A stretch of 64,000 nt of DNA, taken from the NCBI GenBank assembly GCA_900660155.1, contig CABFPE010000041.1:2048771-2112770 (forward strand), in the 5' to 3' direction. This document shows, piece by piece, positions 47,613 through 57,967 of this stretch (position 1 is its first letter; every line of letters begins with the position of its first letter). This stretch comes from Hofstenia miamia. Lineage: Eukaryota > Xenacoelomorpha > Acoela > Hofsteniidae. The notes below the pieces were generated by a model. The model was not told the origin of the DNA. It made no database searches and saw only the letters and a program-made list of their open reading frames with translations. Position numbers and translations under genes: made by a program.

Positions 47613-50524
47613 TTATTGTTCTTGAGTTGCACATCTTATTCTATAATTAGTCAGATAATTGATATTTTGTTGTGTAATCATGTTTTTCAACTTCTTCTTA
47701 AATATTGTAAAATTTTTTTCACTTCTTGTACTGTAATCCAGTTTGTTCCATAGTGATATTGAATAATTTAGGAATCCGTTCTTCATTACTTTTCTATTAT
47801 ACTTAGTTTTACCAAATGTAATTGTTCTTTGATTTAAATGATTAGAAATGTTCGATTTTCTTTTCCAAAATATCGATAAACATCTAATATTTTGAAGAGC
47901 TTCTAATGATCTTAGATGATATTTACACATTATTTCTTTTTTATTTTTGTTGCTAATTATGTTTATTCCCCATTTAAATACTTTCTCTAATTTCGATTTT
48001 GCCTTTTTATTTAAGTTCGTTAATAAACAAGATGAGTACAAGAAATGGGATAAAACAAGTGATCGAAAGAGTATTACCTTCCATTCTATTGGTATAAACT
48101 TTCCAATTTTTTGAATTGATCTTATACCATACGCCATTTTCTTTATGATGTTGTTTGCCTCGTCTTCAAAATTCAATTTATTATCAATTACTACTCCCAA
48201 ATATTTCATTTTTGGTGATTCGTGAATGATGTTGTTACATATCTTAATACTTTCTAATGTTGATTCATTTCTTCTATTCTTAATTACCATAAATATAGTT
48301 TTTTCAATATTTAATTTTAACAAATTATTATTAAAGAATGATTGCAATTTTTCAACATTTTCCTGTAAATTTAAAATATCATTACAATAAATAAGAGTAT
48401 CATCTGCAAATTGTACATGATTACTATTAATGTGCTGATCCATATCATTTACATATAACTTAAATAGTAATGGACCCAGTACTGATCCTTGTGGTACTCC
48501 ATGGTTTATTTCTAATGAATTTGATATTTCTTCGTTGAGTTTCACATACTGATATCTATTACTTAAGTAACTATTTAATAATTCTATTAATGAATCACTA
48601 AAATTATAAATCTGCTTTAACTTTTCCAATAAAATAGAATGGTTTATTGAATTAAATGCCTTTGAAATATCTAATGATGCTATATATATTTTTTCATTCC
48701 TATCTAATTTTGATCTCCAGTCTTCAACAGCATAAAGTAAGGCATCATTTGTAGAGGTATCTTTTTGAAATCCAAACTGATGTTTTGATATTAATTCATT
48801 TTGTTCCACATATAGGTTAATTTGGTTGAATAATAATTTTTCAAATATTTTATTAATTATTGTTAATACTGAAATTGGTCGGTAATTTTCTGCAAGATCT
48901 TTTCTTCCCTTTTTATATATTGGTGTAACTTTAGCAATTTTTAAGTAATCAGGGTAAGTTGATTCTGCCAAGCATTGATTAAATAAGTCACACAAAGGTC
49001 TCAATAAAATACACAAGGCACCTTTCAAAAACCAAGGAGGAAATTCACAATGACCTTTCGCTTTGTTCCAATTAATTTTCTTTGTTTCTTTGTAAAATTC
49101 TACTAATGTAATAAATCTTGGTTTATAGGGATCATCATGTTTTCTAATATTGCGATGCTTATGATATAAATGTTTGAACTTTGTATTTAGGTTGTCATTC
49201 ATTCCTAGTTTCACAAATCTTTCATTTAAAATATTACTAATTTCTTTGTCATTTGTAATATATTCACCATCATCATTTATTATATAAGGAATTTCATTTT
49301 CTTCTTTAAAATTTAAAAAATTCGAAATAAATGACCACTTTTGTTTAATAGTTTTTTTTCATTAAAAGATTTTTGTAAAAAAGCTTGTAGATCAAAATTA
49401 CATTTTGTTGAGGCTTTATTTCTTAATGTTTTATAATGATCATAGTTGGCTTTCGATCTGTTTTGACAAAAAATTGCATATGCCTTATGCTTTTTTCTAA
49501 TGCATTCTTTCGTTTCTTTAGATATCCATATCTTCCACGTTTTGTTACTATTCTTTACGTTGTGTTTTTGAATCTTTATAATAGGACAAAGCTTATGATA
49601 AATACTTGTTAAATTATCAATTATAAATATCATTTTTTGATCCACTGTTGTGCCAAAGTAATAATCATTCCAATTTAAGTTGATCAATTCCTTCAAAAAA
49701 TTTTTGTTGTTAAAGAATTTCTTTGAATAAAATCTTTTAGTGGAATATATCAGTGAATCTGTTTGAGTCTTTATGTTATCCAATATTGCACATGTCAGTA
49801 AATGGTCTGATATGAAAAAATCTGTAACAAAAACTTCATAAGTCTTAATGCTTGAGATGTCAGTAATGATATAATCAATCAAAGACGACTTAACAAAGTT
49901 TATATGCGTTGGTATATTTTTATTCAGAACTTCCATATTAAAGACATCAATTAAATCGTTAATTTTCCTTTTTTCAATTTCACATAAATAATTTTGGTTA
50001 TAATCACCCATAATAATAACTAAGTTTGTTGTTTGATTTGCAATGCAAATTTCTTTGTATAAATTTTCTTCAAAAGCTTGAAATGATTGTTTCTTACTAC
50101 AATAACTTATATTGATCAAATAACAGACTCCACATATATTAAATTGAACCCATAAGCTATCAAATTCAGAATCATTTTCAAAAATATCATCTCTGATTAT
50201 TGGTTTGAATTTGCGTGGTATATTTAGTAAAACACCACCACCTCTAGTTTTATGTGTTAAATCTTGTCTTCTATCTCTTCGTAAGATCAAAAATTTGTCA
50301 TTTAAGCTTCTTAAGTGGTCATTAGATTTTAACCAAGTTTCCGTCACGCCAATGATTGTACTGTCATCAAAATTCTGAATTAGATCGTAAAATTTATCAA
50401 CTTTATTCACAATACTCTGGAAATTGGTATTTACTAATTTTAATTTATTCTTCTTAGTTACAATTTTTTCATTTACTTTGTTGCAGGGTATGATATTTTC
50501 ATATGCACTTTTATTACAATTCAT
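47613..50524 (-). CDS. LINE ORF2: endonuclease and reverse transcriptase
   Basis: The N-terminal half (50524-49313, about 400 codons) is an APE-type endonuclease: NFQSI near residue 34, TETWL near 62, RGGGV, GDYN near 184, SLIDYIITD near 217 and SDH near 240. The C-terminal half (to 47613) is the RT: RPISVLTIINKIFEKLL, SLDISKAFNSINH (motif A Asp present), GVPQGSVLGPLLF, VQFADDTLIY (motif C FADD) and the CR1/Jockey-like C-terminal region. The two halves are in different frames. The change falls by an A8 run (minus strand, near 49352-49359), where one more A would give a continuous frame; this may be a sequencing error. Reverse transcription is target-primed after the endonuclease nicks DNA. 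Start at the true ATG at 50524. Confidence 0.92.
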
Positions 50525-51560
50525 GATTGGTCTTCAAAATAGTTAACTGCATTTGATTTTTATATAAAGGACACTCTTTACTAAATGCGTTATGGTTACT
50601 ATGTGATTTCTGAAACATATTTGAATTTTTGCAGTTGATGCATTTATGCATTTCCTTAGCATTTTTAACTGGACAATTCTTATAGTTGTGATTATCCATG
50701 CAGTACATACAGTTAGATGTTTTCATTGAACATACCTTTGTAGAATGACCAAATTCACCACAGTTACTACATTTTCTTACATAATAATGATCAAAAGTAC
50801 GAACAATTCCAAAACCAAGCTTTAATTTTTTTCCAACCAGTACATGTCTCAATTTTGCTGAAACCTTCATTATTATTTCTTTGCATTTGCTATAATTGTT
50901 AACATTACTGTATATTAATTCACAATGTTCCATTTCAAAATCCTTGAGAATATTTTCATTATCAGCAAATAGTTTAGATTTAAATTCCTTAAAGTTAGTT
51001 ACGTCTTCATATAAAGGTATATTAGTAATTTTGATTTTTGGCATAAGTTTGATCGATTTTTTTATGTTTATGTTCCTCAATTTACCAAGTGCTCTTTCTG
51101 TAATATTTGCATCTTCATCAGATTTACAAAGTAAGATAATATCATTTTTGTCATTTAATTTTATTTGTTCTACACTTGGCCCTTTAGTTCCCAAATTTTT
51201 AATTGACTTTTCAACATTTTGAACAATTTTTTTGCATTCTTTTTCATTTAAACTACCATCATCATTTTTTAAATTATTACTTGAAATGACTAATTTTGGC
51301 TTAAATATCTTCGAATGTTGAAATTCTTTGATTGTAGGAGTAATAGTATTACTCAATTTTACATTTTCACATTGATTTTTCAAGCATTTAATGAATTTCG
51401 ACTTTATGCCACAAACAATATCTTCATATTCAAGTTTTAATGCATCTGATAATTTTAGTTCATTTATAAAGTCATCAAGATTAGAAAAATCTTTAAATAG
51501 CGCGTTTATTCGTCCATCCTCTATAAGAGGACTAGCTTTTAGAATTTCTGAATAATGCAT
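50514..51560 (-). CDS. LINE ORF1: nucleic-acid-binding protein with zinc knuckles
   Basis: 348 residues, starting at a true ATG. The C-terminal third holds CX2CX4HX4C (C-SNC-GEFGHSTKV-C), then CX2CX3HX4C (CMYCMDNHNYKNC), then a third variant (CINC...H...KEC), the triplet typical of Jockey and I-type ORF1 proteins. The middle (about residues 110-250) has the charged beta-alpha mix expected of an RRM-like or transposase-22-like fold but was not assigned. ORF1 proteins coat the LINE RNA and act as chaperones. The stop codon lies inside the start of ORF2, suggesting that ORF2 is translated by reinitiation. Confidence 0.88.
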   Translation of the reverse strand: MHYSEILKASPLIEDGRINALFKDFSNLDDFINELKLSDALKLEYEDIVCGIKSKFIKCLKNQCENVKLSNTITPTIKEFQHSKIFKPKLVISSNNLKNDDGSLNEKECKKIVQNVEKSIKNLGTKGPSVEQIKLNDKNDIILLCKSDEDANITERALGKLRNINIKKSIKLMPKIKITNIPLYEDVTNFKEFKSKLFADNENILKDFEMEHCELIYSNVNNYSKCKEIIMKVSAKLRHVLVGKKLKLGFGIVRTFDHYYVRKCSNCGEFGHSTKVCSMKTSNCMYCMDNHNYKNCPVKNAKEMHKCINCKNSNMFQKSHSNHNAFSKECPLYKNQMQLTILKTNHEL

Positions 51561-51600
51561 ATGATTGTTAATTAAGCAAAAAATAAATCTTACCGTTTAA

Positions 51601-52481
51601 CAACATTTCAAAACTACAGTTATACGATTTTGTTCCTTTATTCTGCCAAAAAATGGTGGTCTATTGTCACATAGTGAAATCTTGTAACACAAATTTTAGT
51701 GTTTAAAAATTCATTTAAGGAAAATATGAAGAGATTTAAGGTCTCATATTTGTGCGCTTTGATATGCTTAATAAGTAAGGATCGCAAAAATAAATGTTCA
51801 CCTTCAACTTCTGCATTTTTTCAAATCTAGCTATTCTGACACAACTTTACTTTATTTACAAAGGCCTTCTAGTTTTAAAAAGGGCTTAAGTTGCATGAAA
51901 TTTCATTATTGTGACAATTTGATCTGAAAAACGTTAGAATGTTTTCATACGTGTTCATTTGATTTTCCTCTTGATAGACACCAATGTGTAGCCACTATAA
52001 AAAATAATTGTTAAATACCAAATAGTTTATTTCGATTCCGTTTTTGAAGATTTTTGGTGTTTTTAGTAACTCTAGTTTACTATTGTATTTCAAAACACGT
52101 ATATTTACTGTACCAATTATTTTTATTATGACGGTTGCAAAACGATGTTTGTAACATCGATATATTATGAAAAATAGTGTTCCCACAACTTCCCGAAGCA
52201 TTGGTTGATGTTCATTTGACATGTCAAATTCGATCACTAATCTTACAAAACAGAGACGAAATAGAAGATTATAGTATTTCATTAGCCATAAATTCTACTA
52301 AATCTAAACTGTAAAACCTACAAATGGATTTGCAGGGGAATAGTTATCAATGTTGCATCATTTTTAATTTAGGTTTAGATAGTATTTGCTTGTTGGCATT
52401 TTCATTAATATCCTGGTTTATCTCCATTTATTTCTCGAAAGTTTTGGACATTTCATGGAGTATTCATCAACAAACCCGCAT
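51601..52481. other. Intergenic, nothing recognised
   Basis: AT-rich. The 95-codon minus-strand frame at 51995-52282 shows no family features and is not called. Confidence 0.35.
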
Positions 52482-52513
52482 TCAGCTTAAAATCTGATCG
52501 TAATCCAGAAGTA

Positions 52514-53325
52514 AGGGGTGTACCGTAACTTCGACGCGGTTTTCGAGTAACGTTAAGTGATTCAAACTGACATATTTTTCGACTCATTTGTTAATGAAAA
52601 GAAAGCATATTGATTCATTATCACTCATCAAAATCGTCATTCTATTCCAACAGCATCACTTCAAATTCGTCATCATCACCATTGAAACAAACAGGACAAA
52701 GACATTTCTTCTCAGAATTTGTGCTGCGCCATGATGGATGAATTTTTGCACTTTGATTCTTTGAAATCTCGTGAAGTCTGGTGGGATTAACCGGATGCAA
52801 AAGTCTGGAAACGGAATCCCAGGCAGCTTGAATTCGGGATTTCCACGTCTTTCTTATTGTGTCTCCTGAGACGATCCAGCCATCAACCTCCAGAAGATTT
52901 TTTTTGATAACATAGGCTGAGTGACCTTGGCAACGATAGTGATGTACACGGAGCAGTTGGGGATGGAAACGGCATTCCTTTGATTGTCAATAATAATGAT
53001 CAGTTTTTGTCGTAATCGGAAATTTTGAATCGTTCAATTACTTATGCTATTTCAATCTATTGGACCTTACATCAATGATTGAAATTTACATCTCACTTAC
53101 CCAAGATATTGAACAATTAAAAATTACATTCTAAAACCGATATTTATATAAAATGAATGCAATGGTTAATGCGTTAAAAGAATACAAAATGGATCATTAA
53201 TATTGCTAAAGACTGTGTGAGACAATTTTTCAGAACGTATAGAAAATATATTGATAGCATTAGTTCGATATATGAATCTAAATTGTAACTTATCAAAAAC
53301 CGCGTCGAAGTTATGGTATACCCTT
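52514..53325. mobile_element. 812-bp inverted-repeat DNA element with TA flanks
   Basis: The left end AGGGGTGTACCGTAACTTCG and the right end (inverted AAGGGTATACCATAACTTCG) match over more than 30 bp, through GACGCGGTTTT. TA lies on each side (52512-52513 and 53326-53327), as expected for a Tc1/mariner-like insertion. The interior holds one minus-strand open frame but nothing like a DDE transposase, so the copy is non-autonomous or belongs to a group I do not know. Confidence 0.75.
52642..52986 (-). CDS. Unrecognised 114-codon open frame inside the inverted-repeat element
   Basis: The minus strand is open for 114 codons ending with TAG at 52642-52644, with no early ATG; an acceptor-like AATCAAAG precedes GAATGCCG, so this looks like a last exon. 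It reads CRFHPQLLRVHHYRCQGHSA, VDGWIVSGDTIRKTWKSRIQ, AAWDSVSRLLHPVNPTRLHE and ends in an acidic tail (CLCPVCFNGDDDEFEVMLLE). A CPVC pair and several His and Cys residues suggest metal binding. Composition is clearly protein-like and GC-richer than its flanks. It could be the end of the element's own protein or a captured host exon. Confidence 0.4.
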   Translation of the reverse strand, partial: QSKECRFHPQLLRVHHYRCQGHSAYVIKKNLLEVDGWIVSGDTIRKTWKSRIQAAWDSVSRLLHPVNPTRLHEISKNQSAKIHPSWRSTNSEKKCLCPVCFNGDDDEFEVMLLE

Positions 53326-55087
53326 TAGTTTGGAAGAATTTAAAATTCTAGCGAATTTTGCCCAGTCACTTCGGAGAGTAACTAAAATGCGGTTGTTGAT
53401 AGGCAGGGGCATACGAGATTCTGGATATAGTAAATGTGAGTTGCACATAAGAGCCACCACAGCAGTAATTGATGGCATGACGTGGTTCATATGTTGATAG
53501 TGGTTCTCGACTTCAACACTTGATGCCTCAACTACAAATTGAGTTGTATAAAGCTTCTGGCATTGCTGTGGTTCAACGTCGTCATTAGTAGACTTTGGCT
53601 CTATTTATCATCTAATATTTCTGGTCGTAATTGGACTCGATATTTCCATGACAAGAAAAGGTATTCTTTATTCAGATAAATATTGTCAATGGTAGTGTCC
53701 CTGAATACCTTTAAAAAATATACAAATTCATGCAAATTCTGATTATGTCAAAGAGTCTACAAAAAATCTACCAGGCTAGACGTAAATTACTGAGATTTCA
53801 ATTACGAGTTAACAGAGTCAACAGATCTTAGTTTGACGCATGCAGAACGACAATGATGCGGACCATTGCGAATAAGACTTCGAAATCTTACAGACGTTAA
53901 CTATTAAACGCACTACGTGATTTGAAGAAATTGACTTTTGAGTATTTGTTTACTTTCATCTCCTCACTGGTTTTTTGAAGTGCCTGATAGTATAACTAGA
54001 GGTAGCGAGAAGTGATGTTTAACGGATTTCCTTTAGTATGCCAGAAAAATATTTGATAAGTAATATTTCAAGAAATACTCAAAAAAATTGAAAAATCAAA
54101 ACTTTAAGCCAAAATCGAGATGAATCGTCAATCATTAGTTTGCAAAAAAGTGGATTTCATGAATGTGAACTTTCAATTGTCATAATATCTCTTGTCAACA
54201 TAGCTCAAAATTTCTTTTTGTCACATGCTTACATATTTTTTACAGTTATTTGAAAATATTTTAGCAATGTGATGATTTGGAATCTCTTTGTAAGAGCTTG
54301 ATGTCTAGTACCATTTCTACATTTGACAGATCTCATGTCATTTCTAGAAGTCTACAATTGATTGAATATTTAAAGTTTGACAACTAATGAATAGACAAAT
54401 ATTTAGTATCATGCCAAGAAATGTAAAATCTAATTTTTTAGGAAATACCATTGCATACTATAACATTACATATCATAGTACATTTATCGAATGCTCTCGT
54501 ATTCAAATATATCTAAATATTTGAATAAAATTAATCAATGGCATCGTTAACGAATAAACAAATTGGCAATATAAATTGATATTTATACAAAACCACTTTA
54601 TAAATAAAATGAAAACGATATAAACTAATCCTCATATTTAATTTCATTGCAATAGCAGTCCCAATAATAAAATATTTGTAAAGGTACATTAACAAATGAA
54701 GTGTTGTTGCTACACTTTGAGTAGCTGTCTAATTTAAATAACTTTCTTTTCAAACTTAATTCAATAATAATTCAAAGATTCGTGATTTTCTAGCTTTTCA
54801 AATTTGGTGTTAATCTATAAATCATTATATATTTTTCTTGGAAAATTTCATTTCTTAATTGTTTGTGTTGTTAAATAACATTTCTAAAATTTATTTATCG
54901 GATTCTATTTTATGAAATATTTTTTTAATATGTAATAATTTTAATTTCAATTCTTATATGTAGTCTAATGAATTTATATAATTATATGTTTGTAAATCTG
55001 TTAATATTTTTTTAATAGTGCTTATAACTCAATGAAAAGATTTAACTAGTTTTTCTAATGATCAATTCGTTAAACATCCAAGAGTAC

Positions 55088-55107
55088 ATATATATATATA
55101 TATATAT
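55088..55107. repeat. (AT)n microsatellite
   Basis: About 20 bp of AT repeats. Confidence 0.9.
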
Positions 55108-55891
55108 CAAGCAGTAATGAGAAGACCATAAAGTCTATCAAAATTTAATGACCAAAAGATATGTAGTTACATAAAATCGTGTAGATAAAAAAGGATTAGA
55201 ATAAGAAATTTAGAGTTTTATGAGTGATTTTATCTAAATGAAATATAGTCTAGCATTAACAATGCGAGTTTCCCACTAATTTGATATTTTTAAAGTAGTG
55301 CACACTTCATGCAATTCTATCATTTTAATAGCAAAATGTAGATTAGGACTAGAATTACAAATTTGTTTTTACTTAAATTTATATATTTTCACATTTTTTT
55401 ACAAAGAACAATGTATTTCGGCCTTCGTTTAGAGTAAGCACTAAGAACTACGTATTTGACTAAAGTACAAATTACTTAAGTGTCAATAAATATAATTTTT
55501 TATCAAGGATAATATCACAACGTGTATCATCACATTGTTTTTTGCAAAATTTAATATTGTTGGTTTCACAATTTCCAAAGTCTATTTTGATGTTATTTCT
55601 CATTATTACATATTCTAAATGACATTCAATATATTCGAAAGAAAACATTCACCAAAGTAAATCGTCTGAATTTTAAAATAAACTTATTGATTTTTCATTA
55701 TTTACCGAAGCAGCTAGCATAATTTGTCTTCAAACTCTAAACTTCTCACACACAAACGTATGTAGTTTGCTGTTCCACTTTCTTTCATCTGTGCTTGTCT
55801 AAAGATATAGAATTAACAAATTTACGACGCAATCGCTATTCAAAAAAGTAAAAATGGAGTCGAACAAAATCAGGATAGTATGTTCGAAAGT

Positions 55892-55910
55892 GATATATAT
55901 ATATATATAC

Positions 55911-55944
<34 letters not shown>
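55892..55944. repeat. (AT)n microsatellite, interrupted
   Basis: About 53 bp of AT repeats with a short interruption (ACATTTA) near 55909. Confidence 0.95.
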
Positions 55945-55946
<2 letters not shown>

Positions 55947-56065
55947 CCGTTAATCCCAAATAATTAGTTCTATTTTCTATATTATAAATTCAACTGAACA
56001 TTCAAAATTAGAGATAAGAAATGCTTTCATTCGACTAGAGTACTGCTACCTTACAATACTAGACT

Positions 56066-56443
56066 CAGACTTCTCAACGAGCCGAGCTTGTAAGGAGCCG
56101 AGAAAAGGCTTAGCCGAACCGAGTTTGAGCACTGCATTGGATATACACGATCCCAAAACGAGCCCTTAAGCAAAGAAAATTTATAGTTCTGCTTGTTAAA
56201 TCGATTATGCATATTTCTTCATTTCTCATAATTATATATGAAATTCTTTATTAAATAATAGGAAGAGCAAAATAAAAAATATTTTTAAAAAATTATTGAG
56301 CTAAGACGAGTCTCATTGAAAGGTTTTATGTGGCGAGTCGAGCCGAGACGAGCCGAAAAAGCTCAAAAGTAAAACTAGACGAGTCAAACCCATCGGAGTC
56401 GAGTCAAGCCGGGCCTAAAAATGTCGATTCGTTGACAAGTCTG
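56066..56443. mobile_element. hAT-type non-autonomous element
   Basis: A 378-bp element with left end CAGACTTCTCAACGAGCCGA and inverted right end CAGACTTGTCAACGAATCGA. The flanking octamers ACTAGACT and ATTAGACT agree at seven of eight bases. The interior is rich in GAGCCGAG-type repeats near both ends, resembling transposase-binding subterminal repeats. No open frame. Confidence 0.78.
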
Positions 56444-56734
56444 ATTAGACTATACTGAATGCAGAACTCAAAATTATTTGATTCCTTAACACGCTTCAAT
56501 ATTAAACAGCATTGTGATTTAAAACGATAGTACAAATCAAGTCCTGTATCATCAACCTTCTTACATTTGTATAAAAATTTAAACTTTAGAATTATTGTTT
56601 AAATCATGAAAAACAAACAAAATTTTCTAATAATGCGAGAATTATATCTATTTCTTGCCAATGTTCAATGAAAAATGGTGTACTTAACAGAGCTATCTAA
56701 ACTAATAATACTTTGAAAATTTGGTATGTAAGTA
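56444..56734. other. Spacer between repeats
   Basis: AT-rich; nothing recognised. Confidence 0.35.
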
Positions 56735-56850
56735 TATACATGATATTGACAAAAACGTAGCAAGTTAAATATTGTGAAATTGGATTTCATGGTATACATG
56801 ATATTGACAAAAACGTAGCAAGTTAAATATTGTGAAATTGGATTTCATGG
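56735..56850. repeat. 58-bp perfect tandem duplication
   Basis: Two identical, directly adjacent 58-bp units (56735-56792 and 56793-56850). A recent local duplication. Confidence 0.95.
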
Positions 56851-57667
56851 ATTCTGAAATAATCTATACTTTTAATATGACCGCATTTAAATTTCTCGAA
56901 TATATATTATATATTCCTATCTACAAAGCGTACTTAGACCTAAAATTTTTGCTACGTGAAGCGCAATTCGCGTCAAATTTAGAGATGAAACCGGTTATCG
57001 GCCCGCCGCGATGGGTCGGAAATTTACCGGCCCTAAATTTACTTACTGGAATCTCTCGTTAATTTGGTACAAATTGAGTTGTTCTATTTTTTGAAAAGGT
57101 AATTTGACTTCAGTTTTTTTATAGAGTTTACTAATATACTAACAGAAGTTGTTTAAAAATTTGAAAGTGTAATCTATAGGATTTACACTTGAAATTTGTG
57201 AAACCTCATACAAATAAGCAACTTTAACACTTGTATTTTTCTAATATTGGAAAGAACGTTAAAAGTAAATTTGAAAGGTTTTTGGTTGCTAAGACATTCA
57301 AACACAAATGTCAGTTGACACATCCTACTAAAGCAATTATGTTAGCTTTAACGAAAAATTTATTTAAATATATTATGTATTTCTGTACTAATAAATTATT
57401 CAATACCAACAGAGTTCAAATGCGACAGCAATATTGTGTATAATGATTAGTTGTATATATTTTAACAATCATACAAAAAGAAATTAACTAAGCAAACTGA
57501 AACGTTAACAATCTAAATTCACGGAAAAGTGAAAGCTAACGAAATTTATACAAAGAATTGATATAGAATATATATTAAAATTGTATTTTGCTAGAAATAT
57601 TGTTATAATAGTTTGAAATTTGCGTTATGCAATATCAGCTCTTTGCATTTTCTAGATTAAAACAGCT

Positions 57668-57668
<1 letters not shown>

Positions 57669-57703
<35 letters not shown>
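57669..57703. repeat. (AT)n microsatellite
   Basis: About 35 bp of AT repeats with one G interruption, directly against the nested element's left flank. Confidence 0.95.
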
Positions 57704-57707
57704 CAGT

Positions 57708-57898
57708 CATGGAGTTCTGCTATTATACATGGAGGCAAAGTGGCATTTACCTCCTCCCGAAGAAGGCATTAAATTAATTTAATTGGCTGTCATCTTTCGT
57801 CGATCAGATTTTGTGCGGCACAAATTTTCTGCACGCAATACAACAATAGCCTTCTCCGGGAAGGGCTTGCCTCCATGTATAATAGCAGAACTCCATGG
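57708..57898. mobile_element. 191-bp miniature inverted-repeat element (MITE)
   Basis: A perfect 31-bp inverted repeat starts CATGGAGTTCTGCTATTATA (57708-57738) and ends at 57867-57897. Imperfect pairing continues inward (CTCCCGAAGAAGGC against TTCCCGGAGAAGGC). TACAGT lies on both sides (57702-57707 and 57899-57904). No coding capacity. Perfect ends suggest recent movement. The family is unclear. Confidence 0.85.
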
Positions 57899-57967
57899 TA
57901 CAGTGCAAATAAAATAGCTGTTGCCGACCGACTACTGGCCCCGGCCGGTTCTAATTCTGGTCAAATT

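Larger units (their letters stand above)
47590..51600 (-). mobile_element. Nearly intact non-LTR retrotransposon (LINE), Jockey/CR1-like
   Basis: A two-ORF LINE on the minus strand: ORF1 (51560-50514) with zinc knuckles and ORF2 (50524-47613) with an APE-type endonuclease and reverse transcriptase but no RNase H, the layout of the Jockey/CR1 group. The ORFs overlap by 11 nt (ATGAATTGTAA). ORF1 is intact; ORF2 has one frame change. Outer limits are approximate. A short (TTG)n-like stretch on the minus strand near 47440-47455 may belong to the 3' tail. The element lies tail-to-tail with Lmx1, 0.9 kb from its stop codon. So little decay points to a young insertion. Confidence 0.9.
52482..53708 (-). 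pseudogene. Unidentified coding-like stretch split by an inverted-repeat element
   Basis: On the minus strand, 53708-53604 reads VFRDTTIDNIYLNKEYLFL and onward, and 53604-53328 continues in a shifted frame with TNDDVEPQQCQKLYTTQF, HVMPSITAVVALMCNSHLLY and LPINNRILVTLRSDWAKFAR. At 53327 the frame meets the TA flank of the inserted element. The same frame resumes on its far side (52511-52482, LLLDYDQILS) and then stops at TGA. About 130 residues look like real protein with one early frame change. A TTTAAAG acceptor sits just before 53708, so this may be a terminal exon of a lost host or transposon gene. The family is not recognised. Confidence 0.4.
53709..56065. other. Intergenic, nothing recognised
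   Basis: AT-rich apart from a mixed-composition shoulder at about 53780-53960 that may be more of the relic just described. Two (AT)n tracts are listed separately. Confidence 0.35.
56980..57959. mobile_element. Degenerate hAT-type element hosting a nested insertion
   Basis: The left end TAGAGATGAAACCGG and the degraded inverted right end CAGAATTAGAACCGG enclose 980 bp. The octamer GTCAAATT lies on both sides (56972-56979 and 57960-57967), an exact match. GC-rich subterminal sequence (CGGCCCGCCGCG on the left, GGCCCCGGCCGG on the right) contrasts with the AT-rich interior. No transposase frame. The interior carries an (AT)n tract and a smaller inverted-repeat element. Confidence 0.55.

Noticed and set aside
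50896-51222. Plus-strand frame of 108 codons
   Set aside because: Antisense shadow of LINE ORF1.
56832-57062. 76-codon frame ending in PPRWVGNLPALNLL
   Set aside because: Its end lies in the GC-rich terminus of the hAT-type element, which explains the composition.
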